Assembly (NCBI GenBank): GCA_903912525.1
Contig: CAIWHK010000041.1
Span: forward strand, 1 to 56,365
DNA: 56,365 nt
Direction of reading: 5' to 3'
Source: an uncultured bacterium
GTDB lineage: Bacteria; Krumholzibacteriota; Krumholzibacteriia; LZORAL124-64-63
Under the pieces are notes generated by a model, which worked only from the letters and a program-made list of their open reading frames with translations, searched no databases and was not told the origin of the DNA. Numbering within the stretch: position 1 is the first letter of the stretch; each line of letters starts with the position of its first letter. Positions 52,924 through 56,365 of this stretch are shown here, in pieces. The position numbers and the translations under genes are program-made.

Positions 52924-53505
52924 ATGACCCCGATCTACACCCGCGGCGGCGACAGTGGCGAGACCTCGCTGGGCGACGGCGCGCGCGTGCCGAAGTCCGG
53001 CGGGCGCGTGTCCGCCTACGGCGCCGTCGACGAACTGAACAGCGTGCTGGGTTGCTGCGTGGCGCACCTGCTGGCCGAGGCCGGCCCCGAGCAACTCTCC
53101 CTGGCCTCGGATCTGACCGCGCTGCAAAGCCGCCTGTTCGACCTGGGCGCGGTGCTGGCCAATCCCCGGAAGTCGGCCGAACTGTCCGCCGCCGGCGCAC
53201 CCGCCGACCCGTTCGACGCCGCGCGCCTCGAGGGCCTGATCGACGCCCACGACGCCCACCTGCCGCAGCTGCGGAACTTCATCCTGCCGGGCGGCACCCT
53301 GGCCGCCGCCAACCTGCACCTGGCCCGCACGGTCTGCCGCCGCTCCGAGCGCGAGCTGGTGGCGCTGGCCGCCGTCGAGACCGTGCCGGGCGGGGCCGTC
53401 GTCTTCCTCAACCGCCTGGGCGACTACCTGTTCACGGCCGCCCGCGCCGCCAACCGCATCGCCGGGCTGCCCGACGTGCCGTGGCGGGGCGGGAAGGACG
53501 CCTGA
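52924..53505 (+). CDS. PduO-type ATP:cob(I)alamin adenosyltransferase
   Basis: Makes adenosylcobalamin from imported corrinoid, 193 residues. TRGGDSGETSLGDGARVPK is the ATP-binding N-terminus, YGAVDELNSVLG follows, and FILPGGTLAAANLHLARTVCRRSERELV is the corrinoid-site signature (R-x2-CRRAER type). AGGGAGA precedes the ATG. With btuB it forms an uptake-and-activation unit, though the hairpin and 105-base gap before it could separate transcripts. Confidence 0.94.
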   Translation: MTPIYTRGGDSGETSLGDGARVPKSGGRVSAYGAVDELNSVLGCCVAHLLAEAGPEQLSLASDLTALQSRLFDLGAVLANPRKSAELSAAGAPADPFDAARLEGLIDAHDAHLPQLRNFILPGGTLAAANLHLARTVCRRSERELVALAAVETVPGGAVVFLNRLGDYLFTAARAANRIAGLPDVPWRGGKDA

Positions 53506-53562
53506 TTGTTCCTCGCGGCTTTCAGCGGCGGACGGGTGAATAAGCCGGGGAAGGCCGGGGTA

Positions 53563-54165
53563 ATGCCCGCGTCAACCGGCGAACCGGGGCCTGCCGCCAG
53601 CGATCCGTGGGAAGAGCAGCGCCGCCGGGACCGCGCCGACATCGAACGCTTTCTCGCGGGCGACACGGACGGATTCGAGCAATTGATGAACCGCAACCGC
53701 CAGCCGGCCTACGGCATCGCGCTGGGCCTGACGGGCAACCACGACGACGCGATGGATGCGGTGCAGAAGTCCTTCCTGCGCATCCACCGCTCGCTCGGCA
53801 AGTTCCGCCTGGAAGAGCCGTTCTTCCCGTGGATGTACCGCATCGTGCGCAACACCGCGCTCAACCAGCGCCGCGATGAGAAGCGCCACCAGGGCGACTT
53901 GCCGCTGGAGTGGGTGACGCGCCCCGACGGTGCGCCCGATGCGTTGACGATGACCGAGGCCAATGACCTGCGCGAGCGCCTGGCGGCGGCCATCGCCGAA
54001 CTGCCCGTCGAAATGCGCGAAGTGTTCGTGATGTACCACTTCCAGGGCAAGAAATACCGCGAGATCGCCGACGCGATGTCCATCCCCCTGGGCACCGTGA
54101 TGTCGCGCCTGCACGCGGCGCGCCTGCGCCTGCGCCCGGCGGCCGGCCTGGAGGAGGCGCCATGA
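53563..54165 (+). CDS. ECF-type sigma-70 family sigma factor
   Basis: RNA polymerase sigma factor with regions 2 and 4 only, 200 residues from the chosen ATG. Region 2: FEQLMNRNRQPAYGIALGLTGNHDDAMDAVQKSFLRIHRSL and PFFPWMYRIVRNTALNQRR; region 4: LPVEMREVFVMYHFQGKKYREIADAMSIPLGTVMSRLHAAR. Its stop overlaps the anti-sigma gene (ATGA). The frame opens at a TTG at 53506, right after the adenosyltransferase stop; that longer form would add 19 residues. Target promoters unknown. Confidence 0.9.
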   Translation: MPASTGEPGPAASDPWEEQRRRDRADIERFLAGDTDGFEQLMNRNRQPAYGIALGLTGNHDDAMDAVQKSFLRIHRSLGKFRLEEPFFPWMYRIVRNTALNQRRDEKRHQGDLPLEWVTRPDGAPDALTMTEANDLRERLAAAIAELPVEMREVFVMYHFQGKKYREIADAMSIPLGTVMSRLHAARLRLRPAAGLEEAP

Positions 54166-54623
54166 GCGGGCAGCCCCCCTTCGACCCCGTGCGCGACGCG
54201 CCGCTCCTGTCGGCCTACGTCGACGGCGAACTCGAGGCGGACGACATCGCGCGCGTCGAAGCGCACCTGAAGGCCGATGCCGCGGGCCGCGCCGAAGTGG
54301 AGCGCCTGCGGGCCTTCAACCGCCTGACGGCCGGGCTGCAGTTGCGCGAGGCCCCGCCCGAAGACTGGGAAGTGTTCTGGGAGAGCGCCTACAACCGCGC
54401 CGAGCGTTCCGTGGGCTGGATTCTCTTCGCCGCCGGCGTGCTGGTGGCGGGCGCCTACGGCCTGTGGCTCGTGGCCGCCGCCGTCTTCGCCTCGACGTTG
54501 CCGATCGTGGTCAAGGCCGCGATCATGGCCGGCGCCACGGGCCTGCTGGTCCTGCTGCTCTCGGTGCTGCGCGAACGCGTGTTCACGCGCCGGAGAACCC
54601 GTTACGACGACATCGTCCGCTAG
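54162..54623 (+). CDS. Membrane anti-sigma factor
   Basis: A 153-residue partner for the ECF factor. The N-terminus LLSAYVDGELEADDIARVEAHLKAD follows the anti-sigma zinc-finger helix pattern, but the HxxxCxxC zinc ligands are absent. Two membrane helices follow (about 85-105 and 112-130), then a basic tail. By analogy it holds the sigma factor at the membrane until a signal arrives. It begins in a 4-base overlap with the sigma gene. Confidence 0.85.
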   Translation: MSGQPPFDPVRDAPLLSAYVDGELEADDIARVEAHLKADAAGRAEVERLRAFNRLTAGLQLREAPPEDWEVFWESAYNRAERSVGWILFAAGVLVAGAYGLWLVAAAVFASTLPIVVKAAIMAGATGLLVLLLSVLRERVFTRRRTRYDDIVR

Positions 54624-54632
54624 GAGCCAGAC

Positions 54633-54968
54633 GTGAACGATCCCATCATCGTGACCACGACCGACGAGATCGCCGGCAAGCGCATCGTGCGGACGATCGG
54701 CCTGGTGCGCGGCAACACCATCCGCGCGCGCCACCTCGGCCGCGACCTGATGGCCTCGCTGCGCAACTTCGTCGGGGGCGAGGTCACCGAGTACACGAAG
54801 ATGCTCGCCGAATCGCGCGAGGAAGCCCTCGACCGCATGATCGCCCAGGCCCGCGCCAACGGCGCCAACGCGATCGTCGGCATGCGCTTCACCTCGGCCG
54901 AGATCATGGACCGAGCGGCCGAACTGCTGGCCTACGGCACGGCGGTCGTCGTCGAGGACCGCGACTAG
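54633..54968 (+). CDS. YbjQ-family (UPF0145) protein
   Basis: A 111-residue protein of the pentameric YbjQ/DUF74 family. TTTDEIAGKRIVRTIGLVRGNTIRARH, EVTEYTKMLAESREEALDRMI and GANAIVGMRF are the family blocks. Function is unknown. The GTG start has TAGGAGC upstream and comes 9 bases after the anti-sigma gene, so it is the third gene of the sigma operon and may be part of its response. Confidence 0.9.
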   Translation: MNDPIIVTTTDEIAGKRIVRTIGLVRGNTIRARHLGRDLMASLRNFVGGEVTEYTKMLAESREEALDRMIAQARANGANAIVGMRFTSAEIMDRAAELLAYGTAVVVEDRD

Positions 54969-54994
54969 CGCCAGGAACGCCTGGTTCCGAAACG

Positions 54995-55028
54995 CGAAGA
55001 GGGCGCTCCGTCAGGAGCGCCCTCTTCG
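54995..55028. terminator. Bidirectional terminator between YbjQ and ferredoxin genes
   Basis: Perfect 15-base inverted repeat (CGAAGAGGGCGCTCC and its complement) with loop GTCA. Arms contain GAAGAG/CTCTTC, and TCTTC follows on the plus strand, so it can end both convergent transcripts. Confidence 0.75.
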
Positions 55029-55057
55029 TCTTCACGCACCGTGCGCGCAGGCCTCGC

Positions 55058-55237
55058 TCAGCCGTCCACCATGCTGATGGCGTCCTCGGGGCAGGCGTCG
55101 AGGCAGGCTTCGCAGTCGATGCACTCCTCGGGATTGACCCAGGCCTTGCCGTCGACCATGGAGATGACCTCGGTGGGGCAGCTCTCGACGCAGGCTTCGC
55201 ACGTGTTGCACAGGTTCTTGTCGACAAATGCGGGCAT
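55058..55237 (-). CDS. Two-cluster [4Fe-4S] ferredoxin
   Basis: Small electron carrier of 59 residues. Two CxxCxxCxxxCP motifs are present, CNTCEACVESCP and CIDCEACLDACP, each followed by EVISMVDG or DAISMVDG, which shows the internal duplication of bacterial ferredoxins. AGGAGGATG lies 9 bases before the ATG at 55237. It is a single gene; its partner oxidoreductase is not in the window. Confidence 0.95.
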   Translation of the reverse strand: MPAFVDKNLCNTCEACVESCPTEVISMVDGKAWVNPEECIDCEACLDACPEDAISMVDG

Positions 55238-55437
55238 CGCTTCATCCTCCTGGGGGAACGGTTCCGGCTGCCGCACCCAGGGGGCGGCGGTTGACGGGGG
55301 GGAATATGGCCCATTGAGCAAAGCGTGTCAAATCGACTGCGATTCTCAATTGGACGGTCAAGTCGTGTCGCTGCAACTGATTATGGAAATCAGCCCCTGC
55401 CTGTTCCGGCATGTTTCCGCGGCGGCGGTCGCATCCG

Positions 55438-55884
55438 TCAGCGGTCGCGGTCCAGGCCCCAGCCGCCATGCCTCGCCAGCAGGGGCGGCAGGCAGGCCAG
55501 CAGCAGCAGCAGGTCGCGCCACAGGAGCCCGACGCCGACCGCATGGCCGCCGTCGGTGTTGAAGCAGCCGCAGCTGATGTCCAGCCCGCGCGAGAGCGCC
55601 GACGCGATCGCCGCCAGGAACACGACCAGCAGCACGCCGCAGATGAGCGCCGCGCCCCGCCGCTGCCAGCCGATCACCAGGGCCAGGCCGGCCACCGCTT
55701 CAACCACCGGCAGCAGCATCGCCGACACGTGCAGCAGCGCATAGGGGACCAGGCGGTAGTGGCTGATCGCCGTGGCGAATGCGCCCGGGTGCAGCAGCTT
55801 GTCGATCGCGGCATAGATGAAGACACCGCCGACGCCCACGCGGCAGAGCAGCGACAACCAGCGCATCGACGACGCGCGGGTCAT
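55438..55884 (-). CDS. MauE/DoxX-family membrane protein
   Basis: A 148-residue protein with four membrane helices. CRVGVGGVFIYAAIDKLLHPGAFA is the DoxX/MauE start, and DISCGCFNTD between helices 3 and 4 matches the cysteine loop of the methylamine-utilisation MauE type, which is linked to disulfide or thiol handling in the periplasm. Its ATG overlaps the rhodanese-like gene stop by 4 bases. The pair may act together. Confidence 0.87.
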   Translation of the reverse strand: MTRASSMRWLSLLCRVGVGGVFIYAAIDKLLHPGAFATAISHYRLVPYALLHVSAMLLPVVEAVAGLALVIGWQRRGAALICGVLLVVFLAAIASALSRGLDISCGCFNTDGGHAVGVGLLWRDLLLLLACLPPLLARHGGWGLDRDR

Positions 55885-56365
55885 GGCGCCACCGCCGGCT
55901 GACGCGGTGACGTTGGGCCGCCGGCCGCGCGCCAGGCGCCCAGCCCGCCCTTGAGAAGCGAGACGTCCGGGTAGCCGCGCGCGATCAGCCGCGAGGCGAT
56001 GTTGTTCGCCACCGCCAGGCTGCCGTCGCCGAACAGGATGAGCTTGTCCTCGGGAACGAGGGTGTCGAGCAGGGCCAGCATGTCGTCATCGAAGGCGCTC
56101 GCGCGCACCACGAAGGCGCCGGGAACGGTGTCCGTGACTTCGGGGCCCGACTCACGCGTGTCGATGAACAGGTGGATGCCCGCGTCGTACAGCTTGCGGG
56201 CCTGGGCGACGTCCACGAGCGGGGCGGCGTACTCGATTTCGTAGTCGACGGGATCGGCCCTCAGCGACAGGCGAGGGGCGACCAGCGCCCAGCGCCCGGC
56301 CGTCAGGGCCGCGCTGATGGCCAGCAGCAGGAGGGCCTGGCGCGCAGCCGTCGCCAGGGGTGACC
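55881..56365 (-). CDS. Membrane-anchored rhodanese-fold protein without catalytic Cys (partial)
   Basis: The frame is open to the window edge, so the start lies beyond 56365 on the minus strand. Visible order: a hydrophobic segment (QALLLLAISAALTAGRWALV), a linker (VDYEIEYAAP), then a rhodanese domain with VAQARKLYDAGIHLFIDTRE, GAFVVRASAFDDD and GYPDVSLLKGGLGAWRAAGG. The active loop, usually with Cys, reads LFGDGSLAVANN, so sulfur transfer by a persulfide is not expected. A shorter start at the GTG at 56216 would lose the membrane anchor and is less likely. Coupled to the MauE-like gene. Confidence 0.82.
   Translation of the reverse strand, partial: SPLATAARQALLLLAISAALTAGRWALVAPRLSLRADPVDYEIEYAAPLVDVAQARKLYDAGIHLFIDTRESGPEVTDTVPGAFVVRASAFDDDMLALLDTLVPEDKLILFGDGSLAVANNIASRLIARGYPDVSLLKGGLGAWRAAGGPTSPRQPAVAP

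Noticed and set aside
55238-55437. Fur-like operator around GATTCTCAATT
   Set aside because: Only part of the consensus is matched and the symmetry is poor.

Overview
The window comes from a high-GC, densely packed Gram-negative bacterial chromosome. TonB-dependent uptake, a TolC-type outer membrane factor, a Tat substrate and several Sec-exported proteins point to a two-membrane cell. Three unrelated secreted proteins (an M1 peptidase, a lysyl-endopeptidase-like protease and a beta-propeller) end in the same FlgD-like Ig module with a PNPF motif. That module is typical of uncultured FCB-related phyla such as Krumholzibacteriota or Eisenbacteria, so I infer such a lineage; the sequence alone does not prove it. 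I see no rRNA, tRNA, CRISPR array, transposase or phage gene.

Layout. 63-2525: an NtrC-type two-component pair. 2737-4968: exonuclease III and a LysM/glycosidase-like protein. 4974-14305: a complete phosphate-control locus in which phoB-phoR-phoU diverges from pstS-pstC-pstA-pstB across a 260-base region with 11-base-period repeats that look like Pho boxes. PstC and PstA carry large extra periplasmic domains. 14690-16624: an 11-haem cytochrome c fused to a membrane cytochrome b, resembling CbcL of Geobacter. 17508-18994: a dehydrogenase gene followed by a short Rdx/SelW-family gene whose CxxU position is an in-frame UGA with a SECIS-like hairpin just after it. 19035-21781: a ParA-like ATPase, ElbB and a stand-alone tandem-ACT protein.

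21960-25297: a four-gene overlapping unit (HisC-like PLP enzyme, CDP-alcohol phosphatidyltransferase, LicC-like cytidylyltransferase, LysE-like exporter) that reads as a small phospholipid or phospho-headgroup pathway of unknown product. 25329-37900: nucleoside kinase, FmdB zinc ribbon, peptidases, a DMT transporter, and a tight run of pseudouridine synthase, CXXC-less thioredoxin fold, FAD oxidoreductase, Tat-exported PAP2 phosphatase and secreted protease. 38452-45355: a TetR-controlled tripartite ABC-2 export operon with the layout of E. coli cecR-ybhGFSR plus its own TolC.

45505-48967: a small membrane protein, a eukaryotic-type citrate synthase with a strong terminator, a ferritin-like protein and a Dus-family tRNA enzyme. 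48985-53505: a cobalamin riboswitch heading a BtuB-type receptor, a secreted beta-propeller that may be a functional BtuG counterpart, and a PduO-type cobalamin adenosyltransferase. 53563-54968: ECF sigma factor, anti-sigma factor and a YbjQ protein. 55058-56365: a two-cluster ferredoxin, a MauE/DoxX membrane protein and a rhodanese-fold protein without its catalytic cysteine, cut by the window edge.

The strongest candidates for something new are the selenoprotein-dehydrogenase pair, the riboswitch-controlled propeller, the headgroup cluster and the fused multihaem cytochrome.
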